Below are positions 23,202-36,427 of a DNA stretch of 64,000 bases, piece by piece. Under the pieces are notes generated by a model. It had not been told where the DNA came from, searched no databases, and saw nothing but the letters and a program-made list of their open reading frames with translations. A program made the translations under genes and the position numbers. Each line of letters opens with the position of its first letter. Positions within the stretch are counted from its first letter, which is position 1. Origin of the DNA: Brachynemurus nebulosus (lineage: Eukaryota; Arthropoda; Insecta; Neuroptera; Myrmeleontidae); NCBI GenBank assembly GCA_035578155.1, contig JAPWDM010000015.1:9504709-9568708 (forward strand), given 5' to 3'.

Positions 23202-23430
23202 ATAAAAAATATTTTAAAAAACCGACTTCAAAAAGTAAAAAATAATGAAAGCATGTATATTGAAGTCAGGCGACGCGTATCATATAAGAAAATGTAGATC
23301 TTGAAGAATTCATGAATTTTGAAAGAACATCCGATCGTAATTTTTTTATGATACGCGCCGCCTGACTTCAAAATACATGCTTTCATTATTTTTTACTTTT
23401 TGAAGTCGGTTTTTTAAAATATTTTTTATT
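23202..23430. mobile_element. Foldback MITE with about 82-bp arms
   Basis: Arms 23202-23283 and 23348-23430 are near-perfect reverse complements, including ccgacttcaaaaagtaaaaa, with a 64-bp centre. A piece of the same end (accgacttcaaaaacg) also occurs at 21562. It has no coding capacity. Confidence 0.9.
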
Positions 23431-23840
23431 AAAGTTATAATCACTTATATACATATATGTACTTAAAATAATCACTTCCACGTTCACTATTGAAAAATTC
23501 GTTTCTAACTGACAACGGTTACGAAATACGAAATATATTTTTTCTCAAAACGGTACAATATTTTACAAAGTTTTTATGTAATTACAATACTTCACTTAAT
23601 TCTAGGTACCTACAACTAGTGCTTAACCCTAACCTAACATGTACAATTCTAAGTAATACAATACATGAAAATACTTAATTAATAGTGACTCGATACAAAG
23701 GAAAATTTTCAAAAAACCTTTAAACATGAATAATTAAAAATAAAATAAAAACTTAACCTAAAAACACTTACGCACACACTTTCTCTTCACTTACTTCGTC
23801 CGCGCGTACACATTTGACCGCGCCCCGGGGCCGAGGGCAG

Positions 23841-24101
23841 TCACGGTGGGAGAGATCCATCGGCAGGATGAACTTCTTGCTCCGCTTGGACAGCGTCTTT
23901 GTCGGCAATTCGGTCGTTGTGGTGAAGACGGCATCTGGCCAGGTGACGTGAAGTTAGTGACATAATGTAGTCAAGAACAGGTTCAACGCCTGATTCTTGA
24001 TGTAGTTGACGTACCGGGGTACGTCGCGGAGCGTTCAGGATAAGTCGAAGTATCCTGTTCTGGAACAGTTGCAATTTGGCAATGTTGCCAGATGATGACA
24101 A
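23841..24101 (-). pseudogene. LINE ORF2 C-terminal fragment
   Basis: Encodes NIAKLQLFQNRILRLILNAPRRTP, LHQESGVEPVLDYI and LARCRLHHN, the conserved segment just after the RT thumb in jockey-clade non-LTR elements. It is GC-rich relative to its surroundings. No RT domain is attached, so it is a short 3' relic. Confidence 0.75.
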
Positions 24102-24200
24102 CGGTTGGCAATTTTCAAAATTTATATAGAATTTTAAACAGGTAATTAGGTCAGGTACTTTTTTTATTTACTAACAGGGAAAAAAGTTAAGGTAAAGTAC

Positions 24201-24453
24201 CCAGTAGTTGAACAGATTTCAGAATAAAACGTATTTGAGCCTACTTTTATTATGTAAAAATATATTTATTTCAAGTAAGCGATTTTCATAAAAATAAAAA
24301 CAATTTTGAATTTATTAAAGCATAAAATAACATAAATAATTGAATTTTTATATTTTTATAAGGTTTTTAAGATGGGCTATAAAAGGACCAGTAGTTGAAC
24401 AATCAATTCTGACAAGCCCCAGTAGTTGAACACTCCGGGACCAGTAGTTGAAC
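24201..24453 (+). repeat. Four ccagtagttgaac repeats
   Basis: Exact 13-bp copies at 24201-24213, 24388-24400, 24419-24431 and 24441-24453, all in the same orientation, at the downstream edge of the pogo-type gene below. They are probable subterminal transposase-binding sites. I found no inverted partner at the other side, so that end may be lost. Confidence 0.75.
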
Positions 24454-24785
24454 TAATAAAATAAATGGCAGTAGGTACAGAAAAAACTTTCCATGTTTCA
24501 TTGAAATATCATAAGAATTATAACAAATTATTGAATAACATTTAAAAAAAATACTATAAATTTTCTATACTTATGTTCATTTGAAAATAAGAAATATTGG
24601 TATTAAATATTTTAATTGCATTTTTATTGAATGTCAAAGTAAAAAAAACAGATGAAACTTTTAATTATAAATCGCTAAAACACTTTAAAACGTACAATAA
24701 TTTTTACTACAATAGTTGTAGACTATCCTTAAACCTTATTTAATTTGCAGTAATTAATCACAATATTTTATAAACCTATTTGACG

Positions 24786-27505
24786 TTAGAGCGCTGTCAA
24801 AAATATACTTAAATAATTTCTTGTTTTATTTTTAAAGTTTTTTGTAAAGTCGTCAACTCGTGGATTTTGATAGATCGTTATAATTCTTCTAGTTGTGCTT
24901 CCTAGATATTTCACCTTCGTCTGTAATGAATCATCATTATTAGTTTTCAGTGCCTTCTTAAAATTTTTAATCTCTGCCAATAAGCCTTTTTCATTTTGAA
25001 ACATTTGTTTTTTTTCACCGAACTCTTTTTTAATCATTTGTTCTTTGTCCTTTTGAATTTTGTGAAGGTCTCTCATTTTCCTTTTAATAATTAATTCTTC
25101 TTCCTTCTGTTTCTTAGCATTATCTCTCTTCTCTAACATTTTTAACCTATCATCAGCTATGCAAGCGATTGGAGTATTCTCATCCGACATTTTCCTTTTT
25201 TTCTTTTTGTTTGTGTTAAAAACAGGTCTTTGGAACGATTTTTCAAAATTTATCGCTGATTTATCTACTGAGGATGTAGGTTTCGCAACTGTCTCAACTG
25301 CTGCTGAAGTTGTTTCATTGCTATCAGTCACGAGTATCTTTGGTTCATTTGGATTAGAGTGACATGATAAATCTAAAACTAAAAAAAATAGTTAATTATT
25401 ATTACTAAGTTGAAAACTACACTAAAAACTATTACAATAATAAATAAATTACCAGATTCACAACTATCACAAGTATTTTGTATTCCTTCGAATGCATCAG
25501 GATCAGCACTGGTCTCAATAGTGATTTCAGAAGAATCATTACATACAAATGATGACTTTAATGGCGAATTATTACTATCAATAATTATCTCCATTGCCTC
25601 TGCAGAACCCGACTCTTCATAATTGTCTGCGAATAATAAAATAAATGTACTAAATACTAAAATATAAAATTTTAAATTTAGTCTATTAGTTCGTTCTTAC
25701 CTGATTGAAAGAACTCAGATGATTCATTCGGGTAGAAAACTGTTTTTTTCAGACTCTTGTACGATTTCTATACTTAAGTTTGGATTTTTTAAAATTTCAT
25801 TCGATATAATATCAGAATTATTAAGCAAACAAATATTATCAATTACACTTTCAACTTCTAGTACATACTGAGAATTTAATGCTACGTTTTCACTTATTTT
25901 CGTTTGTAAATCATTGTCTAAAGAGATTGAACTGTTAATATTTATCAAATTAGAATTATTTACTCCGTTCAACTCATCTTCACTGTGACGAATGTCTTGC
26001 GCGCTTTCTTCCAAACTCAACAGCTAAATTTATACAAATAGAGCTTATATTTAAAATTTTATATCTATATTATCTAATATATAAAAAATTACTGTAATTA
26101 TGACATTATACCACAAACTTGTAACGCTTTTTTCCAAGCTTCAAAGAGTACTTCCAATTTAACATCGCCGGTGCAAGGTGCATCCGTCCCATTACTTTTA
26201 AATAGTTGTAAAGTACTTGGAGGGATAACTTGACTCTCAAAAATTTGTAGAAATTCAACCTTACGCTGAACATTAAGATCAACCTCTTCACAATCATTAG
26301 ACACAGATGTTTCAGAATAGCTCTTTTTTTAGTACCCTTGTTCAGAACATCATAATTTACTGCATCCGGATTAAACGGATACAAACCTGTAGCACGGAAT
26401 CCATTTTGTATCATTTTACTGAAATCTACAGCTTCAAGAGCTTTCTTCAACACTGATGTAAACATCCACTTTTTAAAATCAATCACATCATTTTCTATTT
26501 CATACCTTCGATGTTCTTTAGCGTAAGAAGCTTTCAATGTTCGAAATAAAGCTACATCCAGTGGCTGAATGATGTGAGTCGCATTTGGATATAATGCGAC
26601 CAACTCAATCTCATTATTTATACAAAATTGTATCAAAGGTAAAGTACAGTGTGAGGAATGGCCGTCAACATAAAGAACTACAGGAAACGTGTAATTGTCT
26701 TCTTTCAGCCACTTAAAAAATACATTTTTAATATAATAATGAAAACTCTCCGCAGACATCCAGCCACTTTCAGTGTGACCAACTCCCCATCCCTTGGGAA
26801 TATTTTCCAAAATATTTTTTTTGGAGTTGTTTTACCTTCAAATAAAAGCATAGGTGGTGCCATTTCACCAGAAGCAGATGTTGTTATTAACGTAGTTATA
26901 CAGGCCTTGTCACGAGCACTAACTATCTGATGAACTGATTTCGCGCCTTTCTGAGTTATTACAGCGTTATCTTTAGGCACCATCATAAAGGCACTTTCAT
27001 CGAGATTGAATACTCTCTTAGCTGGAACTGACAACAAACCTTTCTTCTCCAAATTTTTGTGAACTGTAGAAAACCATCCGCGAAGATCAGCTTCAGTAAC
27101 AGCAGCTCTTGTGGTAGTTAAATTTTGGGATACTCTTACAGCTAATGAAGAATATCGTCGCATAAAACTATCATACCAATGCTTACCAGGTCGATTATTC
27201 TTGAAAGGATTTTTTATCTTATTCCTTACTACATAATCCTGAACGCAATCAAATAGATGACTTTTGGTCACCGGAAAGCCTCTGTCAGCACAGTAAATTA
27301 TCCAATTTACAATTTCATTTTCCTCCTTGTTGCTTAGAACGGTTGAAGGGCCTTTCTTACACTCAATTGGCGTTAAGTGTCTCAACTTTACTGATAGAGT
27401 ACTTTTAGGTACTCCAAATTTCTTTGGTGCATCGGAGAGTCATGGACTTACCCACTGCTTCCATTGCTTGGCACATTGCTTCAGTGGTCCATAGTTTTTC
27501 ATTTT
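24786..27505 (-). pseudogene. pogo/Tigger-like transposase (2), near full length
   Basis: From the right: a psq-type HTH (27500-27390; MCQAMEAVGKSMTLR then KKFGVPKSTLS in a shifted frame), then a CENP-B-type HTH (27385-about 27090). The DDE_1 domain has RVFNLDESAFMM (Asp), VLYVDGHSSHCTLPL (Asp) and YPNATHIIQPLDVALFRTLK (third acidic position). Frameshifts fall near 26810 and 26310-26330. Further minus-strand frames at 26020-25724, 25594-25379 and 25331-24786 probably encode the acidic and coiled-coil Lys-rich C-terminal tail as separate exons, with acceptor/donor-like junctions between. There are at least three frame breaks, but all three catalytic neighbourhoods are present. Confidence 0.85.
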
Positions 27506-29639
27506 TTTTTTTTTAGTTGTTTTTCTGACATTTCCACTTTGGCTGGAAATTTTATTTTTGCCTGCTGTATTTGATGAAGTACGTTTATCACTTGATTTTT
27601 TCGTTTGGCGTTTTGGTATCTTGATGTGATGTGCTGTTATGTTGCTGTGATGTTAAACCCGAATTATTCTAAAAAACCTAAAAAATAATACACTATTCAA
27701 CAAATTTTCTTTACAATTTCACTAATTTATCGAATAATTGTTAATTAACAAGTAAATAATTTTTAAAATGTTTATCTTACCTATAGTACTGACTTCTGTT
27801 GGTTAGAAATTATAAATATTTTATTTCTACCTATTAAATTAGTTTTCACACATGTAATAAAAAAATTAAATTTAAAACATTTTTATTCATGAATTTTATC
27901 TTTATTTATTTTTAATATTTAGAGATAGATATTGGTATTTATGTTTTATTGATTCTGTAATGGTTGATCGTATTTGGGGTTGTATTATTTCCAAAACTCG
28001 GGTTTGATTCGGAATTCGATCAGCAGAGTACCTCCAGGTGTTGCGGAGATAAGAGAGTGAGTGGCAGTGGAACCTTTTGGTCGCGGATCGTTTTCCCAAA
28101 GACCACAAAGATCCCCAAATAATCTGAAATTTTCCTTTTTTGACAGTTTGAAGGATATTCAATCGGAAATACTGAAATTTCCAAGATACGAATTTATTTA
28201 CAATCAAAAGAGTGGCTCAAAACAATTTTTTATTACAACATTTGGAAAATTCTCTAAAAATTTTAACAATTAGGCTTTTACAAATTTCGAGAAGTTGAAT
28301 TAATATTTCTTTTACAATTTGAATGACTAAAGTATCAATTATATATGAAATTTACATAATCTATTTTAGCGTGGAATTTGCATCTTCGTTATTTCGTGTG
28401 GCCATACTTTTCAGTATGGCCACGGTATATTGCGTACATAATTTTGAAAAATATCACCGTACCAAATATACAATTTTTGAATTAAAATTTTAAATATAGT
28501 GACAAATGTATATCCTGAAAATAGTGTACTGAATGACATATATTTTAGATTTAAATTAACATAGATGCTGCGAAATTTTATTCAATTAATTTTACCCTTT
28601 AAAATTATGTATAGAATAATATATTATGTATTTTATAAATATATGTTTTGTTCATTTGTTCATTTGTACATTAATTTATTTTTTTTTTTTTATTTTTCCC
28701 CCCTTTCTGGTTATTATTTTTTTTATTTTTTATTTATTTTTATTTATTTTTATTTTTTATTATTTTACGATTTTTTTTGGATTTTTTCTTATTATAATTG
28801 TTTTTTTGGGTATAATTAAAGTGCCTAAGAACTACCCTGAAACACGAGATGAGAGGGGCCTAAATACGGCTTGTGCCTACCCAATAGTACTCCTTCGACT
28901 TCTTGAAGAGAAACCGGAAAAAATTTACGACGAGAAAAAAAACTATGGCAAATTCTTAGTATGATACACGTGTTGGATTGCATTTGAGGGAACAAACTAA
29001 ATCAAGTTTAGCCTGCCAGCGTTTATCCCTGTCCAGACACAATTGAACGCCTTTTTGTTGTAACAACAGAAATATGGATGGCAAAAAATACTATGAAAAT
29101 CGAATTTAAATTCTCAAGAAAGTTACGTCACAAGTTAGATTTCACAAAAGAAGTGTATGATTTAAAGGATTAGAACAGATATCGAAACAATTTGTAAAAG
29201 GTTGCACGTGTTTAAATTTTTTAAACGCGGAAGTGACCTATATCCAATAACACGTTGTAACTAGACATTACGAGAAATATTTGAAACTTACTTAAATTAT
29301 TATTATTATACGAAACTTACTTAAATTATCATTATTATTATAAATTAATTTAATCATAAATTATTAAACTACCTACATTTTTAGTCGTTGACTCTTTTAG
29401 CTAAATCCCTGAAAATCCTTTTTTGAGGTCCAGAGGAATGCTTGAGCTCAGGACGACGTGATATATCAAAATATAATTTTCCTACGTACTATATATTTAA
29501 TAAATTTTTTAATAACTAAATTTTTAGAAATATATTTTCTTTTTTTTAATTTAAATAAATTTCCATATATAAGAATTTTTTAAGTATCACGTATGGCGTA
29601 TGGTGCAATATTGTATTTGAGAGTTCTAGACATACATGA
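27506..29639. other. Unassigned AT-rich DNA with one perfect hairpin
   Basis: I see no convincing gene. A perfect 11-bp stem with a 4-base loop, gtggccatact/agtatggccac, lies at 28398-28423. A T-rich tract at 28675-28805 produces hydrophobic chance frames. Bases 28820-28965 encode a short frame (VPKNYPETRDERGLN) that I cannot place. Confidence 0.5.
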
Positions 29640-30408
29640 TCAAATTTTCACAACTCTCATTTGCTCTAAATCTAAGGCTGCTCCTATTAAGCAAATTTGG
29701 TTACCAAGATTGGAATTATGAAGAGCATTACTTTTAGCACGCTTGGTAGATAAGGTCATAACCACGTTATAGTTGAAATTTAATACTATTACTTTATGGA
29801 CGGACTCAACGATTGTATAATCTTGGTTGAATTCTATACCTACTCGGTGGAAGACATTCATGGCTAATAGAGTCTCAGAGATTCAAACCTTAACTTTTGC
29901 ATACAAATGGAGGCACATAAGGTCAAACCAAAACCCCCGTTTCATTGCTATTCGTTCATTAGAATTCTCACCTTCATTTTGAGTTTCTTTGATTAATAAA
30001 ATATCTAAAACAGTTTGCAAAGCTGTAGTTAGCTTGGGAATGATAACATTTCCACTCTCAGAAATGGTTAAAACCCTGTTATTGGGCTCATCGCTTAGTG
30101 TGTAAACATTACCTTGATTTCTTAAATTATCGAATTTTGTTTGAGTTGCTTTTGATGCAGCTTTAATTCTTTGTTCAAGTGGATTTTCTCTAGCTATACT
30201 GTTTGGAAATTCATCATCAACATCATTTCTCCCCCTATCATAACTTGATGTCATCAACCGTGTTCAATGCTTGCTTTTTCAGCGGGTCAAAAGAGTAACT
30301 ATTTTCAAACCTGTTTGGTGAGAATTCTCGCGTATGTAAATTTCTTATATGACGTGAAAGAAAATCTTTCCGTGAGAAGCTTTTATAGCACTGCGTACAA
30401 TCAAACAT
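29640..30408 (-). pseudogene. C2H2 zinc-finger ORF with unknown C-terminal region
   Basis: An ATG near 30408 opens a frame with one classical C2H2 finger (CTQCYKSFSRKDFLSRHIRNLH, C-x2-C-x12-H-x4-H). This frame stops at about 30240 and a second frame (30257-29883, KAASKATQTKFDNLRNQGNVYTLS) takes over. A single in-frame TGA at 29880-29882 separates it from a final 73 residues (29861-29640). The downstream part has no domain I know. A frameshift plus a stop make it a probable pseudogene of a small zinc-finger protein. Confidence 0.5.
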
Positions 30409-30409
30409 T

Positions 30410-32672
30410 ATAATAGATGTGTAAAGCTCAACTGGTCTTACAAGATTAATTCTAATTTGTGTTAACGATTACTTATATACTCCGCCACCACAAGCTACTC
30501 ATTTCTACCACAGCCACATCTGAGCTGCTCATTTTACTTCACGAAGTAGCGGTTCGACCGAAATTGTGTGCGACTGGCAGTCAGTTTACACATTTTTACT
30601 CATTTTGCCTCACCGAGTTACACGTTGTTACGCTTTCGATTAACTGAAATTGGGTAGTTTGGAAAAATTAATGAAAAGCTATATGCAAGTATCATTTACA
30701 TAGTTCACTGTCAGGTGACCCCATACCTACTCAACACCATCTTCACAATACTTGCTCCTGAATATAAGCAATTACATTGCGTTGCCAAGTGGCCCCATAC
30801 CTACTGGTTTGATTGAATTAATGATAAACATATCTTAGAGAAGAGTTTTGTCAAAATTCAAAGTATAATTTGGTGGAGTTTTAATGTGTTGTAAAATAAA
30901 AACAACATTAGAATTTATATGTAAAATATTTAAAAAAAAAATATACATTTACAATATTAAAATTTATGTGTAGACAATAACTTAGAGCGAAAATCAATTC
31001 ATTTTCACATCTAACAGTTTCCTTAAGGTAATAGTCTGGTAAGGCTCTGTTTTTCATATCTATTTGTACGGGCATTTTTTTCTTTTGAGAAAAAACAAAT
31101 GAAAAGTTTTGAATTTTTAGTATGTTTTTATTTACATCTTAAGGTACCAAAAAAAAAAATCTTTTGAATAAATTAAATTTTGTTTTATTATTATTATTAT
31201 CACTTGAAGTTGGCGCCTCAAAAAAAGCCGTAAGATGGCAGAGATATTATGGGGGCCCAAAACCAGGCCCGTACAATGCCAGGCCGACCCTGTCGGAAAC
31301 TTGATATAAAAACTATACCACGATTTAGTACTTATTTTATACTCCAGTTTCAGAATTTGTACCCGTAAAATGGCAAAGATATTAAGGGGGCGGGGCTGGT
31401 AATGAGAAAAATCATACCTTTCAAACACAAAAAGCAAATTAGTTTCAAATTCAAAACACAAAAAGCAAATTAGTTTCAAATTCAAAATTATTGATTTTTT
31501 TGACAATTCAAAATTCAAAAAGTACGCGCTGATAAAAAAATTTGCCTTTTGTTGTTTTCTTCTAACAATAAGTGCTTGAAAAAGGCCAACTTCAAAAGGC
31601 CAAGTGTACTAATAAATAAATTGAAATGTCATTTTTTTTGTCAATATTTTTTTTATATGTCCACATGCATATTACGTAACTGTTTTATATTTTTTTTTTT
31701 TTTGAATAACATTATTTAGTGTTATTTTTCATTTATCACATACCTGTAAAACTGGTTTGTTTTTCACACAGTGCTAAATGAAAGGATTTAACTTTTAATT
31801 GGATGAAGTACGTTGTTTGAAATTTTCTTTATTTAAGTGCGTGAGTTCACAATTGAAGTAGCTATATGTGTGTTTTGTGTGAAAACTATACCAGTTATTT
31901 TATTGCATATTATCAATATTTTTTTTTATTTACAAGAGTATTGAGAACGACTCGCTTAGATAATCCCCGCTTTGATAACGGCTTTCTTATTCTTGAGGCT
32001 TTTCTTTCCTTCTTAATTTCTTTCTTTCGGATTTTCTTCATTTCGTTCAAATTGTCTTACAACTGGTTTGGCAAAAGACGACTAATGAATTGATTACGTA
32101 ATAATGAATTTCGCCAATAAATCGTGAATCTTCCCTTTCTTCGCTGCGGGTGTTGGACAATGGACGCGCCAATCTGTGTTCCGATGCGTAGCGTGTTTCC
32201 TGCCTACACAAACCTGCCGCAGCCAATATGGTCCGTTTTTGGTGGTTTAGTAGCTTATCATCGCATGTGCCGGAAGTTTTAATTTTATTAAGTTAAATTA
32301 ACATTGTCATAATTCAATTTATTTTTTTTGTGTCGTTTACACTAAGCTTAGGAACAGGGCGTATCCCCTAAACTTTACCACCTATACTAAAATCAAAACA
32401 GTGTCAATAATCACGTGAACAAATCGTGTTATTATTCATGTACTTGTATTGTCCTTTTTTATGGATTGTAGGATGAATATTTTGTATAAAGGCTGTTTTA
32501 CAACCTTACAAACTTCTAATTTAAAGCCATCCATGTATAAATTGTACACTACAATTCTCAAATTATTGAAATTTAATATTACTTTATTATTATTTATTAA
32601 ATACATATACCTATATATACCGGGTGTTCAAAGCAACTAAGAACATATAAATTTTAATACAGGGAAAATTTG
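30410..32672. other. Unassigned region with a 30-bp tandem duplication
   Basis: No gene recognised. A 30-31-bp unit (acacaaaaagcaaattagtt...) is present twice in tandem at 31423-31483. The phrase ggccccatacctact occurs near 30718 (as gaccccatacc) and 30800. The rest is AT-rich. Confidence 0.5.
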
Positions 32673-32675
32673 TTA

Positions 32676-35600
32676 GGGGGCGTCTATAAATTACGTGAGA
32701 TGTTAAAGAGGGGAGGGGGTTGAGCCAAATCTCATCTAATCTTACGTTGGAGAGAGGGGGGGTCTCCGCAAATATCACGCAATTTTTTTTTGATTGAAAC
32801 AAAAAAAAATTATACTATTTTGGTCCATTTAATCCAGATTGTACATGCTTAAGATTTAATTTTAAGCGTAATCATAATACGATTGAGATCATTTACTAAT
32901 TCGTTCGAAAGAAAATAATTTCATTCATACTTCGACGTTATACATGTACTGACTGTCAAACCACCATATTTGTTTTATACCAAATAGCTCAATTTAATCT
33001 GAATTTACGGTACAGTGTAGCCCGTCTTTTGTTTTCGTGCCACTGTCAGCCGAACGCGCGACTCGATGAACGAGAGCGTACGAGCTGAGTGGCAGCGACA
33101 CATGGACAGGTTCTAACCTGCTTTGTTTATTCTTGTAAATGTTTTATTCGACTCAGTGCATGCTCTTACTAATTTAAAATGAGTTATCAAAATTTTTATA
33201 ACGCATACGTCAAAGGATACGTCCATAAGACGAAGAAGTCCTGTCAGGACGATGTGATAAAATTATGGAATACAGTGAAGTAAAAATTCTCGAAGAAAGA
33301 AGAGTTAACACATCACATTCAACATGAGATTGAACGGCTTCTCAGGGAAGCCACTGAGAGGAAAGTTCGGTCTACTTTAGCATTCCTTCAAAAGGTAGGT
33401 TAAATATATTTTTTTAAGAAAATACTTTTTTTATATAAACTTTATTGTTACAATTAATAGCATAAAAAAACTGAAATAGTGAAATTCTTGATAAAATATG
33501 CTGAATTCATAACTACAGAATATTAGCGCGGTCACTTCCTTTACTGTTTTCACATAATTGAATATTTCTTATTTTTGTGTTAATCTATCTTTTTAATTTA
33601 TTAGATTCATTTCTTTATTATGATGCTTTGATTTCAGACTAACACTAAGATTTGGACGTTGGCCCTCAACCGGCAGGTTAGTATTCGTCTTTCTTTCTAT
33701 AGGTGACGTTTTCTTCATTTTGTCCTATTCTAAATAAAAGTTTTCTGCATTTCACAGGCGCTTCGAAACGGAAAAATCAGCCTCTTGTGATCAGCGATGA
33801 TGAGGATGAAGCTATGTCGAATACTACACCATCCAACGTACGTCCCACTCCAGCACAAGATACTATGAAGAAAAAGATTGCTAAGCTGCATATGGAGCTT
33901 GACTTAACGAAAAGGCGCAAAGGGTCTCTTGTAGCTGACGGCGCTGAATTTGATAAAGCATGTAATTTGCGGCGAGAAATTGACATTTGTGAGAAGAAGT
34001 TTAAGCTTAAAGAAAAACAGAGAGTGTACTCTATGACGCACAGAAAAAATAAAAAACAAAAAATAATTGAATTATGTTCAAAGAATCCCGATGCAGCTAA
34101 GTCGTTGACGCCTCGTGCTGGCCCTGAACGCCCACGTTTAGAAGAAGAACAGTCTGAATTGCTAAAAACAATAAGTGATCTAGCCCTGTTTGGTGCTTCT
34201 GCTGAAGAGCGATGTCGTTGTGAGATAGTTCGCACGGTCCATACGCTTTCAGAACTTACAAATAAACTAAGCGAGCTGGGATTTAATATTTCACGAAGTG
34301 CTACTTATATTCGACTGTTGCCTAGACGGGCAAATACACAAGAAGCTAAGTGCCATGTAGTGACTGTGCCGGTGAAGCTGACCATCATAAGGCACACCAA
34401 GACCAATAATTTTCTGTGGCCTCCATAAAGTCGCTGGAAACGATAGCCTCAGTACTTGGTCCTGACTCCGTAACTTTTTTATCTCAGGATGACAAAGCCC
34501 GCGTTCCCATTAGCCTGACAGCAGCAAACAAGCAGGCGCCATTATTTATGCACGTTGAATATAAAGTGTCGTTACCAGATTATGACTTTGTGATTGCTTC
34601 GGGGCACAAATTAATTCCAAGCGTGTATGCTTTGTGTGAAGTGAAACCCAATGAGATGGGACGACCGGAAGCTGTTTCATATAGTGGACCAACTTACATA
34701 GCAATACGAAGTGGCAAGCACTCTTCATCAACTCCAACTAGTCACGCTCAAGACTTGGACACTCTTTTAACAATTGAGTCTTTTTCCAAATTTATAAAGA
34801 ATATAGACAGCAAAGTTAAACCTGTTCTTATAATTTCAAGTGACGGTGGGCCTGACGAGAATCCGCGATATCGCAAAGTGATCGCATACGCCATAGAGCA
34901 TTTTAAACAATATGATTTGGACGCAGTATTTACCGTGACGAATGCCCCTGGTAGGAGCGCACTCAACAGAGTAGAGAGAAGCATGGCTCCACTCAGTCGA
35001 GAACTAACGGGCGTTGTTCTTCCCCATGATTCTTTTGGGACACATCTTGATTCAAGCAGCAGAACATTAGACGAAAGTCTGGAAAAAGATAATTTCAAAA
35101 AGGCAGGGGATATTTTGGCTGAAATATGGTCTGCAGTGTGCATTGACGGACACGAGGTACTCGCTAAATATATAGACCCGAATAATGACACTTCCAGCGT
35201 TCCAGACTTGTCAGCCGAAGAATGGTACACTGAGCACGTTAGAGAGAGTCAATATTTACTCCAGGTACATTGCAGTTGGTTCATATTAAATTTTTATGGG
35301 CGCCTATTTCATTTTTTTTAAATTTTTTAACGAGCACGAATATCAACAAATTTTTATTAAGAGTTACGAAGGGAAATTGTTTTTAATTTCTTTCTTAGGT
35401 TGTGAAATGCGATGATCAGAAGTGCTGCAGCCCACGCCGGAGTGATCTGCATATGATTCTTCACGACCGTTTTCTGCCACCTCCATACCCTATCACTCAG
35501 GTTGATGGACATTTGACAATTCCGGACTTTAAAGAGCATGACGGAAAGTCATTTGCTCCATTTCTAATACACCACTGTCTACCGATTCAACCGCCGAATG

Positions 35601-36255
35601 CCTTCATGAGCACGCCTTATGATCTCTATTGCCCAAGTGTACGTGATGATTTAGAGAAAAGATGCTGCAGTACATGCGGTATTTACTTTGGATCTATCAC
35701 AAGAGCTGTAGAGCACAGGCGAGCAGCCCACATTGCACTAGCTAAGCAAGCGCGTATGTTCCGCAAAGTGCGACCCTCACGGATTGTCACAAGACGAGCT
35801 AATGAGTTACTGTGCGCAAGCGCCAACGGCTTAGAGTGGCTAGATCAGAACAAAGTTGAAGGAGTAGATGATTTTACTGAAAATCATATGGACATGTTGA
35901 TTCCAATAGTCTCTCTTGAGACCGCGCATGATTTTCCATGGACTGAATTAGAGTAGATATTCTTTTTTTAATCACAGTAGTTACGATATAAGTATTCTAT
36001 TGTTAAATTTTTATTACACTTATAACTCTCAGCAATATTGATAACTAGTCGTAAATAAAAGCACGAAGCAAATTTTTTTTTTCTTTTTACAATAACAATC
36101 CAACGCGTTTACGTAAGAAACCCACATTTTGAAAAATCTCACGTGAGATTCGTGGATGGGGGAGGGGGTTGAATAAAATGTCACGAAATCTCACCAGGGG
36201 GGAGGGAAGGACAGAAAATTCAAAAAAACACCTCACGTAATTTATGGACGCCCCC
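32676..36255 (+). mobile_element. GGGGGCG-ended DDE transposon, copy 1
   Basis: The ends are inverted repeats beginning gggggcgtctataaattacg (left) with the reverse complement at the right, about 24 bp, followed on each side by G/C-run blocks (gaggggaggggg). TTA precedes the left end and GTA follows the right end, an imperfect copy of the TTA duplication that is perfect in copy 2. The length is 3,580 bp. The interior carries one multi-exon gene in + orientation. Confidence 0.9.
33179..35956 (+). pseudogene. Multi-exon DDE-like transposase of the GGGGGCG family
   Basis: Exon 1 (33179-33394, 72 codons, MSYQNFYNAYVKGYVHKTKK) has a TAA at 33281 where copy 2 has CAA. A small exon 2 (33638-33676, TNTKIWTLALNRQ) follows. 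Exon 3 runs from about 33758 (Lys-rich coiled-coil, then LLPRRANTQEAKCHVVTVPVKL). A frameshift and stop occur near 34400. Exon 4 extends to 35264, then a 134-bp GT-AG intron, then exon 5 (35399-35956). Candidate catalytic residues are FLSQDDKARVPI, IISSDGGPDENPRY and NRVERSMAPLS (D, D, E). Exon 5 adds Cys/His pairs (CDDQKCCSP, CCSTCGIYFGS...EHRRAAH) like a zinc-binding tail. The DDE assignment is inference. The family recurs in insects and cnidarians as I recall, and I cannot name the superfamily. Confidence 0.75.
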
Positions 36256-36427
36256 GTATGGTCAAAGGGTGCTTTATTTTATTATTATTATTAAATATTT
36301 AACAAAACTTTAAATAATATCGCGTCAAAATAATGTTTAAAAGTAATTAAAAAACAATAGCAGTAAATTTATTAAGATAACTATAAATAAATCTTAATAT
36401 AATGTTGGAATATTTATTAACAAATAA

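Noticed and set aside
28565..28964. Overlapping hydrophobic frames that look like membrane proteins
   Set aside because: They come from a T-rich tract with Phe/Tyr runs in every frame and have no conserved motif.
34748..35230. Antisense frames across the GGGGGCG transposase, and the matching ones at 57612-58332
   Set aside because: Shadows of the sense gene, which has conserved catalytic blocks and a shared intron.
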